Source: Bryobacter sp964387685
Lineage (GTDB): Bacteria; Acidobacteriota; Terriglobia; Bryobacterales; Bryobacteraceae
Direction: 5' to 3'
DNA: 64,000 nucleotides
Assembly: GCA_964387685.1 (NCBI GenBank)
Contig: CAYLXK010000013.1
Coordinates: 62,001-126,000 of the forward strand
Shown here: positions 9,525 to 17,892 of the stretch, one piece after another
Layout of the letters: every line of letters starts with the position of its first letter
Numbering within the stretch: position 1 is the stretch's first letter
Made by a program: the position numbers and the translations under genes
The notes under the pieces: generated by a model
Database searches by the model: none
The model's input: the letters and a program-made list of their open reading frames with translations, nothing else
Told to the model about the DNA's origin: nothing

Positions 9525-11321
9525 GTGGTGGTGCAATACCATTCGACGCTTGGCCCGCTCAGTGGCGCCTTTGCGCAGTCGCTCCCTTCGAAGTTCCCTC
9601 AACCGGTCTTCGGCGCTCTGTCGAAAATCCTCCAATTTGAAGCCGCTGATGGCATTTATGCCGAGTTGACGCGCGATGGAAGCCCGGAAACCTTCGTTGA
9701 ACGTCTGCTCGAACGTTTGCAAGTCGAAATCAAGGTCAGCACGGAGGATCTGGAGAGAATTCCTAAGTCGGGACCGGTTCTGGCCGTTGCCAACCACCCC
9801 TTTGGAATCTTTGATGGCGTGGTCCTCACGCATCTATTGCCCCAGATTCGGCCCGACGTAAAGATCCTCGCGAACTTCCTCCTCAAACAGTTTCCAGAAG
9901 TCGCCAGCAAGATTATCTTGGTCGACCCCTTTGGCGGTCCCGACGCGAAAGCCGCAAATTTACGCGGTATGCGGGAAGCCCGCAAATGGCTGGCCGCGGG
10001 CGGTATGTTGGTGGTTTTCCCGGCCGGAGAAGTCAGCTCCCTGCAGTTTCAATTCCCCCGTGTAGAAGTGGGAGATTCCGCCTGGAGCGATTCCATCGCA
10101 CGCCTTCTGCGTCAGAGCAAGGCGACGGCCGTGCCCTTGTTTTTCGACGGTCGAAACAGCGTGCTCTTTCACTTGGCAGGACTGCTCCATCCCCGCCTGC
10201 GCACCGCCTTGCTGCCCCATGAGCTCCTGAACAAACAGCATCGCACCCTGGAACTGCGGTGCGGCGCACCCATCCCCCCCTCGCGGATCGAGCAAATCGA
10301 GAGCGACGAAAAGCTCACCTCCCACCTGCGCTGGCGCACCTACCTGCTGGCCCGGCGCGACCGCCCCCGCACCGCCCCTCGCTTTAAGGGCCGCCCAATC
10401 GCCAGCGCCGTCGACCCGAAAGCCCTAATGCAGGAGCTGAACACGGAACCCCTCCTCGAAGCGGGCGAGTTTCAGGTCTTCGCGGCGCCCGGCCGGGAAA
10501 TTCCTAATCTGCTCCAAGAAATCGGTCGTTTGCGCGAAATCACCTTCCGGCAAGCCGGCGAGGGCACGGGCCGCTCCCGAGACCTGGACCGCTTCGACCC
10601 CCACTACGTCCACCTGATCCTCTGGCAAAAAGACAAAGGCGAGATTGCCGGATCGTATCGCCTTGGCTTGGTTAACGATCTGGTCGCCCGCCTCGGCCTT
10701 CGCGGCCTCTACACCCACACCCTTTTCCACTTTGACCGCAAATTCCTGCGGCAAATGGGCCCCGCGATTGAATTGGGCCGCAGCTTCATCCGCGTCGAGT
10801 ACCAGCGAAGTTACCAGCCTTTGCTTCTGCTTTGGAAGGGCATCGGGCGATTTGTCCTGGAGCACGCCCCCGCACACGTCCTTTTCGGCCCGGTCTCGAT
10901 CAGCGCGGAATACTCCCGTGCCTCCCGCGAGTTGATCGCCTCCGTCCTCAGCCGCCAAAATAATAATCTTGCTCTCAGCGATCTGGTCGCCCCCCGCAAG
11001 CCGCTCAAGCAACGCTTGAGCGTTTCGCCCTCTTGCGACCTGGAAGAACTAGGCGACCTGATCGTCGACCTGGAAGCGGACCGTAAATCCATGCCCGTCC
11101 TGCTGCGCCAGTACCTGAAAATGGGCGGGCAACTGGTTTCGTTTAATGTCGACCCCAAATTCAATCACTGCGTCGATGGCTTGATTGTGGTCGACCTCGC
11201 CCAGACCGACCCCCGCTTGCTTGAGCGCTACATGGGCGCGCCTGGCGCTCGCCGCTTCTTAGACCAGAATCGTGAAGGCCGCCTCGGCGGCCTGTCCCTC
11301 GCGCAGCACCGGCCGGTATAA
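9525..11321 (+). CDS. olsF: OlsF-like bifunctional acyltransferase (lysophospholipid acyltransferase plus OlsB-type N-acyltransferase)
   Basis: A 598-residue fusion. Residues about 70-290 form a PlsC-like O-acyltransferase domain with a histidine-aspartate motif (NHPFGIFD, His91 and Asp97) and a downstream FPAGEVS substrate motif. Residues about 325-570 are an OlsB/hemolysin-type GNAT N-acyltransferase domain with YRLGLVND and IELGRSFIRVEY. This domain order matches OlsF enzymes that make ornithine lipids, which are phosphorus-free membrane lipids, from ornithine in two acylation steps. Start codons are GTGs only (9525, 9528 or 9531), since a stop precedes them in frame. The 3' end overlaps convergent mqnE by 63 bases. 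The amino-acid headgroup is inferred. Confidence 0.82.
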   Translation: MVVQYHSTLGPLSGAFAQSLPSKFPQPVFGALSKILQFEAADGIYAELTRDGSPETFVERLLERLQVEIKVSTEDLERIPKSGPVLAVANHPFGIFDGVVLTHLLPQIRPDVKILANFLLKQFPEVASKIILVDPFGGPDAKAANLRGMREARKWLAAGGMLVVFPAGEVSSLQFQFPRVEVGDSAWSDSIARLLRQSKATAVPLFFDGRNSVLFHLAGLLHPRLRTALLPHELLNKQHRTLELRCGAPIPPSRIEQIESDEKLTSHLRWRTYLLARRDRPRTAPRFKGRPIASAVDPKALMQELNTEPLLEAGEFQVFAAPGREIPNLLQEIGRLREITFRQAGEGTGRSRDLDRFDPHYVHLILWQKDKGEIAGSYRLGLVNDLVARLGLRGLYTHTLFHFDRKFLRQMGPAIELGRSFIRVEYQRSYQPLLLLWKGIGRFVLEHAPAHVLFGPVSISAEYSRASRELIASVLSRQNNNLALSDLVAPRKPLKQRLSVSPSCDLEELGDLIVDLEADRKSMPVLLRQYLKMGGQLVSFNVDPKFNHCVDGLIVVDLAQTDPRLLERYMGAPGARRFLDQNREGRLGGLSLAQHRPV

Positions 11322-12380
11322 GGTATCCCGTTCCACGGGCTCGCGGCCGGCTTCTTCAATCAAGCGGATCAATTCGCCCCGCCGCAGGCTCTGGCTGGTC
11401 GTCGCCCCGGCGTCGTGGTAGATTTTCTCCTCCACAACGGTTCCGTCCAGATCGTCCGCCCCAAAACGCTGCGCGATCTGCGCCATTTTTGGCGTCATCA
11501 TAATCCAGTATGCCTTGATGTGCGGCACGTTATCGAGCATTAGCCGGGCGATCGCGATGTTCTTGATGTCTTCAAAGCCGCTGGTGGAGGGAATGTGATC
11601 GAGGGGCGTATTGGCCGGATGGAACGCCAGCGGAATGAATGTTTGCAGGCCCCGCGTGTCGTCCTGCAATTCGCGCAGCCGCAGCAGGTGGTCCACCTTA
11701 TCCTCTTCCGTTTCCACATGCCCATAGAGCATCGTACAGTTTGAGTGCAAGCCGAGGCGATGCGCCTCCCGCGCGGTCTCAATCCACTGGTTCCCGTCGA
11801 TCTTGTGGTCGCAAATGATCCGGCGCACCCTCTCATGGAAAATCTCCGCCCCGCCGCCGGGCAGCGAATCCATGCCCGCCTCTTTCAACTTTTCCAATAC
11901 CTGCCGAATTGAGAGCTTCGTCCGCGTCGCAAAATAGCCGATCTCGACCATCGTAAAGGCCTTCAGATGCACCTGCGGAAAACGTTGCTTCAGCCCACGC
12001 AGCAAGTCGCAGTACCAGTCCAGCGTCAGCGTCGGGTGCAAGCCACCTACGATGTGGAATTCTGTGACGGCCTCGGTCCAGCCTTTGCCCGCCACCTCCC
12101 AAGCCTGCTCATGCGACATCGTATAACCGTCCGGATCGCGCACCTGCTTGCCAAACGCGCACAACTTGCACTGCGCCACGCAAACGTCCGTCGGGTTGAT
12201 GTGGCGATTCACGTTGAAATAGGTCCGGTTCCCGTTGATCTTCTCCCGAACGAAATTCGCCATATGGCCCAGAGCCAACACATCGTGGGAACGGTACATT
12301 TTCACACCGTCTTCCAGGCCCAAACGCTCTCCGCGTTGCACCTTGTCCCAAATCGGCTTCAGCCCCGTGTCATCGAACAT
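11259..12380 (-). CDS. mqnE: Aminofutalosine synthase MqnE
   Basis: Radical SAM enzyme of the futalosine pathway to menaquinone. It joins 3-[(1-carboxyvinyl)oxy]benzoate to the adenosyl moiety of SAM to give aminofutalosine. The 373-residue product has the CxxxCxxC cluster motif at Cys67, Cys71 and Cys74, and the signatures VGGLHP, DSLPGGGAEIF and SNCTMLYGH, which separate MqnE from MqnC. ATG 12380 was chosen; the frame is open to 12425 but only gives a non-family leader. It overlaps the stop of upstream mqnP by 11 bases, so the two menaquinone genes are coupled. It overlaps the convergent acyltransferase by 63 bases. Confidence 0.93.
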   Translation of the reverse strand: MFDDTGLKPIWDKVQRGERLGLEDGVKMYRSHDVLALGHMANFVREKINGNRTYFNVNRHINPTDVCVAQCKLCAFGKQVRDPDGYTMSHEQAWEVAGKGWTEAVTEFHIVGGLHPTLTLDWYCDLLRGLKQRFPQVHLKAFTMVEIGYFATRTKLSIRQVLEKLKEAGMDSLPGGGAEIFHERVRRIICDHKIDGNQWIETAREAHRLGLHSNCTMLYGHVETEEDKVDHLLRLRELQDDTRGLQTFIPLAFHPANTPLDHIPSTSGFEDIKNIAIARLMLDNVPHIKAYWIMMTPKMAQIAQRFGADDLDGTVVEEKIYHDAGATTSQSLRRGELIRLIEEAGREPVERDTLYRPVLREGQAAEAAFTILV

Positions 12381-13281
12381 GGCGATACACCTCAATTCCC
12401 ATCCCGGCCGCATAGGCCAGACCAATTAGTCCGTTTACCGTAAAAAATGCCAAATTGACGCGGCTCAGGTCGGACGCCCGCACCAACGATTGTTCGTATA
12501 GCAGCAATACCGCTACCGGCCAGATGGGCCACGATCCCAGCCCGAACGCATCCGCCGCTAAAGCCAGGCACAGCACCGTCAAGAGATGAAAAACGCGGCT
12601 CACCCACAGCGCTTTGGCAATGCCGAGGGCGGCCGGTACGCTAAACAGCCCTTCGCGACGGTCAAATTCATAATCCTGGCAGGCATAGATGATGTCAAAG
12701 CCCGCCGTCCAGAAAACGACGCCCGCCGTCAGCCAGACAATCCGCGCATCGAATTCGCCGCGCATCGCTATCCAGGCCGCGGCCGGCGCAATGCCCAGTG
12801 CGATTCCCAGCACGAGGTGGGCAAGCGCCGTGAACCGCTTCGTGTAGCTATAAAAAAGAACCACCCCCAGCGCCACGGGCGACAGCGCCAGGCACAAAGG
12901 ATTCAGGAGCGCCGATGCCGCCAGGAACGCAAGCGTCGAAACCGCGAAAAAGCCCCACGCAAAACTCACGCTTAGCTGGCCGCTGGGCAAATGCCGCATG
13001 GCCGTCCGGGGATTTTTCGCATCTAGCGCCGCGTCCACGATCCGGTTAAAGGTCATCGCCGCGCTGCGCGCCCCGACCATAGCCACCAGAATCCAGAACA
13101 ACTTGGCCCCAAGTCCGTCGCTCGAAAACCCGCTTTCGCGCCAAGACAGCAACGCTCCGGTCAACGCAAAGGGCAGGGCAAAGACGGAATGCTCAAACTT
13201 GATCATGTCGAGCGTCCGCCGCAGACGTTCGCCAAATCCCGCCGGAACTGCGCTTTCCACTCGTTGCATCTCTATGATCAA
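12370..13281 (-). CDS. mqnP: UbiA-family prenyltransferase, probable menaquinone MqnP
   Basis: Integral membrane aromatic prenyltransferase of 303 residues with about eight hydrophobic segments. The first Asp-rich motif is NRIVDAALD (Asn79, Asp83, Asp87) and the second is DYEFD in the loop after helix six. Both coordinate magnesium-diphosphate. The position immediately upstream of and overlapping mqnE supports attachment of the polyprenyl chain to 1,4-dihydroxy-6-naphthoate (MqnP) rather than UbiA or heme O synthesis. It is divergent from the DUF192 gene with only 15 bases between starts. Confidence 0.88.
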   Translation of the reverse strand: MIIEMQRVESAVPAGFGERLRRTLDMIKFEHSVFALPFALTGALLSWRESGFSSDGLGAKLFWILVAMVGARSAAMTFNRIVDAALDAKNPRTAMRHLPSGQLSVSFAWGFFAVSTLAFLAASALLNPLCLALSPVALGVVLFYSYTKRFTALAHLVLGIALGIAPAAAWIAMRGEFDARIVWLTAGVVFWTAGFDIIYACQDYEFDRREGLFSVPAALGIAKALWVSRVFHLLTVLCLALAADAFGLGSWPIWPVAVLLLYEQSLVRASDLSRVNLAFFTVNGLIGLAYAAGMGIEVYRHVR

Positions 13282-13296
13282 CTACTATTTTAGAAG

Positions 13297-13746
13297 ATGC
13301 GTCTTGCCCTCCTCGGCTGCACTTTAGCCGTATCGTTTTTTTCCATGGCCTGCTCCAGCAACGATAACCATTACGGTACTCGGCCTGTGACACTCCCCAA
13401 CGGCGAAGTCATTCACGCCGAATCCGCCATCGAATACGCGGAGCTCCTGCGCGGCCTCATGTTCCGGGATTCGCTGCCGCAAGACCGCGGCATGCTCTTT
13501 ATTCACAATAAGATGGGCCGATATAGCTACTTTATGTACCAGGTGAGCTTTCCCATCGACATTATCTGGATGGACGCAAAGAAGCGCGTCGTCGAAATTG
13601 CCGCCAATGTACCCCCCTGTAAAGCCACCAAAGCGAGCGAATGCCCCACCTACGGCGGCAATCACGACGCGCAATTCATTCTCGAAATCGCCGCCGGCAG
13701 GGCCGCCGCGTCCCAAGTCAGCACCGGATCGTTGATCGATTTCTAG
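13297..13746 (+). CDS. DUF192 family lipoprotein
   Basis: The 149-residue product has a lipoprotein signal peptide with Cys19 (Ser-Met-Ala-Cys). A DUF192 domain follows, recognised by RGLMFRDSLPQDRGMLF and the aromatic/isoleucine stretch FPIDIIWMD, followed by V-x-x-I-x-x-x-V-P-P. The family is small, periplasmic or envelope-attached and of uncertain biochemistry. It starts 15 bases from divergent mqnP and ends 8 bases before larB, suggesting an operon with larB and the TPR protein. Confidence 0.88.
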   Translation: MRLALLGCTLAVSFFSMACSSNDNHYGTRPVTLPNGEVIHAESAIEYAELLRGLMFRDSLPQDRGMLFIHNKMGRYSYFMYQVSFPIDIIWMDAKKRVVEIAANVPPCKATKASECPTYGGNHDAQFILEIAAGRAAASQVSTGSLIDF

Positions 13747-13754
13747 GACTCATC

Positions 13755-14501
13755 ATGAATCGTGACCACCTTCGAGACCTCTTCGAGCAAGTCCGCCAAG
13801 GCACCCTCTCGCCCGACGCCGCCACGGAAAAGCTCAAGCATCTTCCCTTTGAAGACCTCGACTTCGCCAAAGTAGATCACCACCGCGCTCTGCGCCACGG
13901 CATGCCCGAGGTCATCTTCGGCCAAGGCAAGACCCCAGAGCAAATCGCGATGATTGCCGAACGCTTAGCCGCGAAGGGGCAAAATGTTCTCGCCACGCGG
14001 GTTCATCCCGATGCCGCCCCTGCCGTTCAAGCGATACTTCCGGGAGCCGTCTATCATCCGCTCAGCCGTCTGCTGGTCTTTGAGCGCGAACGCGTTCTGA
14101 TCGGCAAGGGGAAAATCGTCGTCATGTGCGCGGGAACGGCCGATTTGCCGGTCGCCGAAGAAGCGCGCCTCACCGCGGAAATCATGGGCAACGAAGTCAT
14201 CGCCATCAGTGACGTCGGTGTCGCTGGTATCCACCGTCTGCTGGAACAACGCGAAAAGCTCTGGGCCGCCCGCGTCATCATTTGTTGCGCCGGCATGGAG
14301 GCGGCCTTGCCATCCGCAGTGGGCGGCCTCGTGGGCTGCCCGGTCATTGGCGTCCCCACTAGCGTCGGTTATGGCGCTCATTTTAATGGGCTTGCTTCCT
14401 TGCTATCCATGTTGAACTCCTGCGCGTCCAACGTAACGACGGTCAACATCGATAACGGCTTCGGCGCGGCCTATGTCGCCTCCCTAATCAATCGCATCTA
14501 A
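13755..14501 (+). CDS. larB: LarB, nickel-pincer cofactor biosynthesis carboxylase
   Basis: LarB carboxylates nicotinic acid adenine dinucleotide and hydrolyses its phosphoanhydride, the first step to the nickel-pincer nucleotide of lactate racemase-type enzymes. The 248-residue product has the short helical N-terminus (LFEQVRQGTLSPDAATEKL). A PurE/AIR-carboxylase-like domain follows with GQGKT, AGTADLPVAEEA, SDVGVAGIHRL, GMEAALPSAVGGL and a C-terminal NIDNGFGAA. ATG 13755 was chosen over an upstream frame that overlaps DUF192. No larC or larE lies in the window. It ends 4 bases before the TPR gene. Confidence 0.93.
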   Translation: MNRDHLRDLFEQVRQGTLSPDAATEKLKHLPFEDLDFAKVDHHRALRHGMPEVIFGQGKTPEQIAMIAERLAAKGQNVLATRVHPDAAPAVQAILPGAVYHPLSRLLVFERERVLIGKGKIVVMCAGTADLPVAEEARLTAEIMGNEVIAISDVGVAGIHRLLEQREKLWAARVIICCAGMEAALPSAVGGLVGCPVIGVPTSVGYGAHFNGLASLLSMLNSCASNVTTVNIDNGFGAAYVASLINRI

Positions 14502-14505
14502 AAAC

Positions 14506-15492
14506 ATGCCGCTTCTTTTTTTCTTCGCCCTAACCTTGCACGGTTTCGCCCAGCTCACCCCCCCGGCTCTGACTCCCCTCGAGAAGTTGTCCATCCCCGA
14601 GAACAAGGAAACGCTGGCCAATGCAGACCAGCCCCAAGCCGTCAGCCTTTCGGGGAACTCGCTCTTCGGCGTTAAGGACGAAAAAGGCGAAATTGCCAAG
14701 GCCCGCGCCGAATTGGCGAAAGACCCCACCAATGCCGACGCTTGGGTCCAATTGGGTCTCCTGCAGGATTCCTTTCTTCGCTACCGGGAATCGATCGATA
14801 CCTATTCCCAGGCGGTGGCGAAGTTTCCCTCCGATTGGCGCTTCCTGCGTTATCGCGGCCAGCGGTTGCTCTCCACTCGGAAGTTTGACGAAGCACTAAA
14901 GGACCTCGAGGCGGCGCGCTCGGCCACCAAGCAGTCCTACGATGTCGCTTATTACCTTGGCCTGGCCTACCATTTCACGGGCGAATTCGAAAAGGCGGCC
15001 GCCGAGTTCGAGCGCTGCGAATCGCAGATGAAGACCCCCCTGGCGCCAACGGAAGACCTGCGCGGCCTGACGAGTTGCGAATCCGCTCGCGAAGACCAGA
15101 GTTTCATTGTGCCGCTGAAGTTCTGGCGCTATCTCTCTCTGCGCCGTGCGGGAAAGATGGATGAGGCCAAGGCCTATATCGAAACCGTGAGCCCTCTCTG
15201 GACGCTCACGGTGAACAAAGCATTTTACGACGCCCTGCTCTTCTTTCGCGGCACCAAGGAGATTACAGAAGTCCTGGCGGGCTCCAACGAAGCTTCTCGC
15301 GAGTATCTGACGCGCTCCACCGGCGTCGCCGCTTTTCTCTTCACCGAAGGCGAACGCCAGCGCGCCTGTTCCCTCTGGCAGCGTAACGCGATGGACGCCA
15401 AATGGAACCACCTGGGCGTGATTGCCGCCGAGAGCGAGTTCTACCGCAACTCGAAGGCAGCCTGCGCCTTGTACGCCACGGTCGAAAAGTAG
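14506..15492 (+). CDS. Exported tetratricopeptide-repeat protein
   Basis: The 328-residue product has a signal peptide (about 1-16). Residues 55-190 contain three to four TPR-like units (A-x-x-W-x-x-L-G-x-L then Y-x-x-A pattern, best at 75-110 and 140-170). The C-terminal half lacks recognisable motifs but keeps a helical character. It is probably a periplasmic scaffold. It sits 4 bases downstream of larB and ends 2 bases from the convergent flavin reductase. A role in LarB-linked metalloenzyme maturation is possible but not shown. Confidence 0.78.
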   Translation: MPLLFFFALTLHGFAQLTPPALTPLEKLSIPENKETLANADQPQAVSLSGNSLFGVKDEKGEIAKARAELAKDPTNADAWVQLGLLQDSFLRYRESIDTYSQAVAKFPSDWRFLRYRGQRLLSTRKFDEALKDLEAARSATKQSYDVAYYLGLAYHFTGEFEKAAAEFERCESQMKTPLAPTEDLRGLTSCESAREDQSFIVPLKFWRYLSLRRAGKMDEAKAYIETVSPLWTLTVNKAFYDALLFFRGTKEITEVLAGSNEASREYLTRSTGVAAFLFTEGERQRACSLWQRNAMDAKWNHLGVIAAESEFYRNSKAACALYATVEK

Positions 15493-15494
15493 GC

Positions 15495-16115
15495 TCAGCC
15501 TTTCGGAGGCGCGGGACGGATCAATTCAAACCGGTCGCGCGTGCGGGCGTAGGCCATCCCCCCCATACGTCCGACTGCCTGTAGCTTGTCGGGATCGATG
15601 CGGAAATCATCGACCAATTCTTCAGCCAGATGAAAGCAAACGACGTCGCCCAGGACGAGCATTCCGCTAGTTGGGCGATCGCCCATGGGAATGATCTGCC
15701 GCAACTTGCACTCCATCTTGGCGCGGGCCTCCTTCACCATGGGTGCGCCTACCAGTGTGGCCGGCTCCGGCGTCACGCCGGCAAGATCGAATTCACTAAT
15801 TTCCGGGCCGACTTCGGCCGACGTATGGTTCATTGCCTCGGCCAGGTCTTCGCTCACCATATTGACCACGAATTCGCCACTGTCCTCGATGTTGCGCAGC
15901 GTGTCCTTGCGGTTGTCTCCGGTCGGCCGGCGAGACGGGGCAAAGCATACAACTGGCGGATCCGCGCTGACTGCATTGAAGAAGCTGTAGGGCGCGAGAT
16001 TGAATATGCCGTCCCGGCCGACTGTGGAAACCCACGCAATTGGCCGCGGCACCACCAGGCCGATCAGCAGCTTGTATAGGTCCCTCGGGCCTGCATTTTC
16101 CGGTCGGATGATCAT
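15495..16115 (-). CDS. Flavin reductase-like FMN-binding protein
   Basis: The 206-residue product has the FMN-binding split-barrel fold typical of flavoredoxins and flavin reductases. Visible markers are LVVPRPIAWVST near the N-terminus, LAPYSFFNAVSADPP and the R-K-D-T-x-x-N-I pattern that contacts FMN. The gene starts with a 4-base ATGA overlap at the end of hmgA, so it is translated together with that tyrosine-degradation enzyme. A supporting redox role is suggested but not demonstrated. ATG 16115 is preferred to 16151 because of the coupling and family length. Confidence 0.88.
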   Translation of the reverse strand: MIIRPENAGPRDLYKLLIGLVVPRPIAWVSTVGRDGIFNLAPYSFFNAVSADPPVVCFAPSRRPTGDNRKDTLRNIEDSGEFVVNMVSEDLAEAMNHTSAEVGPEISEFDLAGVTPEPATLVGAPMVKEARAKMECKLRQIIPMGDRPTSGMLVLGDVVCFHLAEELVDDFRIDPDKLQAVGRMGGMAYARTRDRFELIRPAPPKG

Positions 16116-17215
16116 TTGGCTGCCCCCCAGCTGGCCCAATATTCTTTCCACTCAACCCGCTCGCCCTCCGGCAATACCGCGATTGGATTCAATCCATCCA
16201 GCATCACCGCGTATTCGTCCGTTCGCGTCTTCTTGCCCTGGTTGGCTAAAGCCTTCGGATGCGGCCCATGGTGAATGCCGCGCGGATGCAGCGTGGCCAT
16301 GCCCGCCTTGATGTTGTCCTTCGAAAAGAAATCGCCGTCATGGTAGAAGAGGAACTCGTCGTAGTCCGTATTGCGGTGAAAAAAGGGCACGCGCAGTGCG
16401 TCGCTGTCTTCTTCAAGCGGGCGCGGCACAAAGCTGCAGACGACCGCGCCGGGAGTCACAAACGTCGTATGCACGCTGGGCGGCAGGTGTACGCGGTGGC
16501 TTGTTACCGGCCGGAATGCGCCGATATTAATCTTCCAGAGGCACAAATCGCCCTTCCAACCAACTACGTCGAGGGGGTTGAAGGGGTACCAAACTTTCGA
16601 GATCTCTCCATCGCTGGCGATCCTGACTTCCCATTCTGGGCCCTCCAAGGTCCCCGGCGCGGGCTCCGGCGTTTCGATCATGCCCGGATCGTAGAGCGCA
16701 TGCTGCCCCAGCAGGCCCTTATCGGGCTGCTCGAATTCGCCCTTGGATTCGACAATCAGAAAGAAGTTGTCCGTAGTCTCTGGAACCACCCGATACGTGA
16801 CAGCCCTCGGCAGCACAATATAATCGCCCTTCTCAAAACGAAGCGGGCCAAAGTCGCTCTCGATCACCCCACTGCCGCGGTGCACGAAGTACAACTCGTC
16901 CGCATCGGCGTTCCGGTAATAGAAAGGCATCGGCTGCGTCCGCCTCGATACCGAAATTCGTAATTCCGCATTCCCCAGGAAAGCAATCGGGAAGCCGGAA
17001 GGATCCGCCAGATCGGTCGGCTCCAGGCGGTTCAGATCAAAGCAATGCGGCCGGAGCTTCCCTTCAAAGCGAGTCCAGCCCGTCGGCGGGTAGGCATGGT
17101 ACAGGTGCGCGGTTTTCCCGAAAAAGCCCTTGCGTCCATGCTCTTCCTCGTAAGTGCCTTCCGGCAAGCCAACATGGGCTTGCGCCGCGTACTTGCCCTT
17201 CTTTAGCGGGTGCAT
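16112..17215 (-). CDS. hmgA: Homogentisate 1,2-dioxygenase
   Basis: Iron(II) dioxygenase that opens the ring of homogentisate to maleylacetoacetate in tyrosine and phenylalanine catabolism. The 367-residue product is shorter than the roughly 430-residue proteobacterial and eukaryotic enzymes. Family blocks are intact: YHAYPPTGW, LYFVHRGSG, GDYIVLPRAVTYRV, PFFHRNTDYDEF (likely iron ligands His280 and Glu287) and the HHGPHP segment with the last histidine ligand (about 316). It lies upstream of and overlaps a flavin reductase. The rest of the pathway (hppD, fahA, maiA) is not in the window. Confidence 0.92.
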   Translation of the reverse strand: MHPLKKGKYAAQAHVGLPEGTYEEEHGRKGFFGKTAHLYHAYPPTGWTRFEGKLRPHCFDLNRLEPTDLADPSGFPIAFLGNAELRISVSRRTQPMPFYYRNADADELYFVHRGSGVIESDFGPLRFEKGDYIVLPRAVTYRVVPETTDNFFLIVESKGEFEQPDKGLLGQHALYDPGMIETPEPAPGTLEGPEWEVRIASDGEISKVWYPFNPLDVVGWKGDLCLWKINIGAFRPVTSHRVHLPPSVHTTFVTPGAVVCSFVPRPLEEDSDALRVPFFHRNTDYDEFLFYHDGDFFSKDNIKAGMATLHPRGIHHGPHPKALANQGKKTRTDEYAVMLDGLNPIAVLPEGERVEWKEYWASWGAAK

Positions 17216-17250
17216 ACCCTCAGCCTAGCGCCTCCTACACTAGAGCTAGC

Positions 17251-17892
17251 TTGAACTATCTCGGCCACCTGCTGGTGCTGCCCCACCACGGCCTGCTCAC
17301 TCTCGGCAATCTCTTAGGCGATTTCGTCAAGGGCCGTCCGGACGCGCTGACGCCGACGGACTTTCGGCGTGGGGTCGTCCTGCACCGCCAGTTGGACGGC
17401 TTTACCGACGCGCATCCCGTGGTCGCCCGCAGCAAGCACCGTTTCCCGCCCGAGCTACGCCGTCTCTCCGGTGTGCTGACCGATGTCTTCTACGACCACT
17501 TCTGGGCGCAAAATCTGAGAATCGAAATTCATCGCGACTCTTTGCTTCCCTTTGCCGCCGGCCTGCCCACAGAGCTGGTAGCCCTGCCCGAGCGAATGAT
17601 TAGCTCCCGTTGGTTCGGCTCTTACGCGACGGTCGAAGGAATCGGCGCGGTGCTGGCCCGGATGGACCAACGGCGGATGGACCAACGGCGCAAACGGCCT
17701 CTTGGCCTAAGCGGCGCCGAAGCCGTTTTGGAGACCCACTACGCCGAGTTCGCGCGCGACGCCGCCGAATTCTTCCCCGATGCCGTCGCCTTTACCAGAG
17801 AGGCGCTTCTTCGTCTCCAATTGGCATCCCCGGCGGAGCCTCTACCGGGCGCGGTAGCGGCAACTGCTTCGGATCCTCCTCAAACTTCCTGA
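17251..17892 (+). CDS. AcpH-like acyl carrier protein phosphodiesterase (DUF479)
   Basis: The 213-residue product begins MNYLGHLLVLPHH, then GNLLGDFVKG and LHRQLDGFTDAHP, with TDVFYDHFWA further on. These are the signature blocks of the ACP hydrolase family, which removes the 4'-phosphopantetheine arm from ACP; related HD-like metal-binding residues are seen. The start is a TTG at 17251; no ATG or GTG upstream is usable. Two in-frame copies of Met-Asp-Gln-Arg-Arg lie at about residues 138-147. The C-terminal tail of about 33 residues is low complexity and overlaps the convergent protease gene by 101 bases. Confidence 0.83.
   Translation: MNYLGHLLVLPHHGLLTLGNLLGDFVKGRPDALTPTDFRRGVVLHRQLDGFTDAHPVVARSKHRFPPELRRLSGVLTDVFYDHFWAQNLRIEIHRDSLLPFAAGLPTELVALPERMISSRWFGSYATVEGIGAVLARMDQRRMDQRRKRPLGLSGAEAVLETHYAEFARDAAEFFPDAVAFTREALLRLQLASPAEPLPGAVAATASDPPQTS
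17662..17691 (+). repeat. Tandem 15-base duplication inside the AcpH-like gene
   Basis: Two adjacent 15-base units, ATGGACCAACGGCGG at 17662-17676 and ATGGACCAACGGCGC at 17677-17691, differ only at the last base. They encode a duplicated MDQRR and keep the reading frame, which points to a recent slippage event. Confidence 0.85.
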
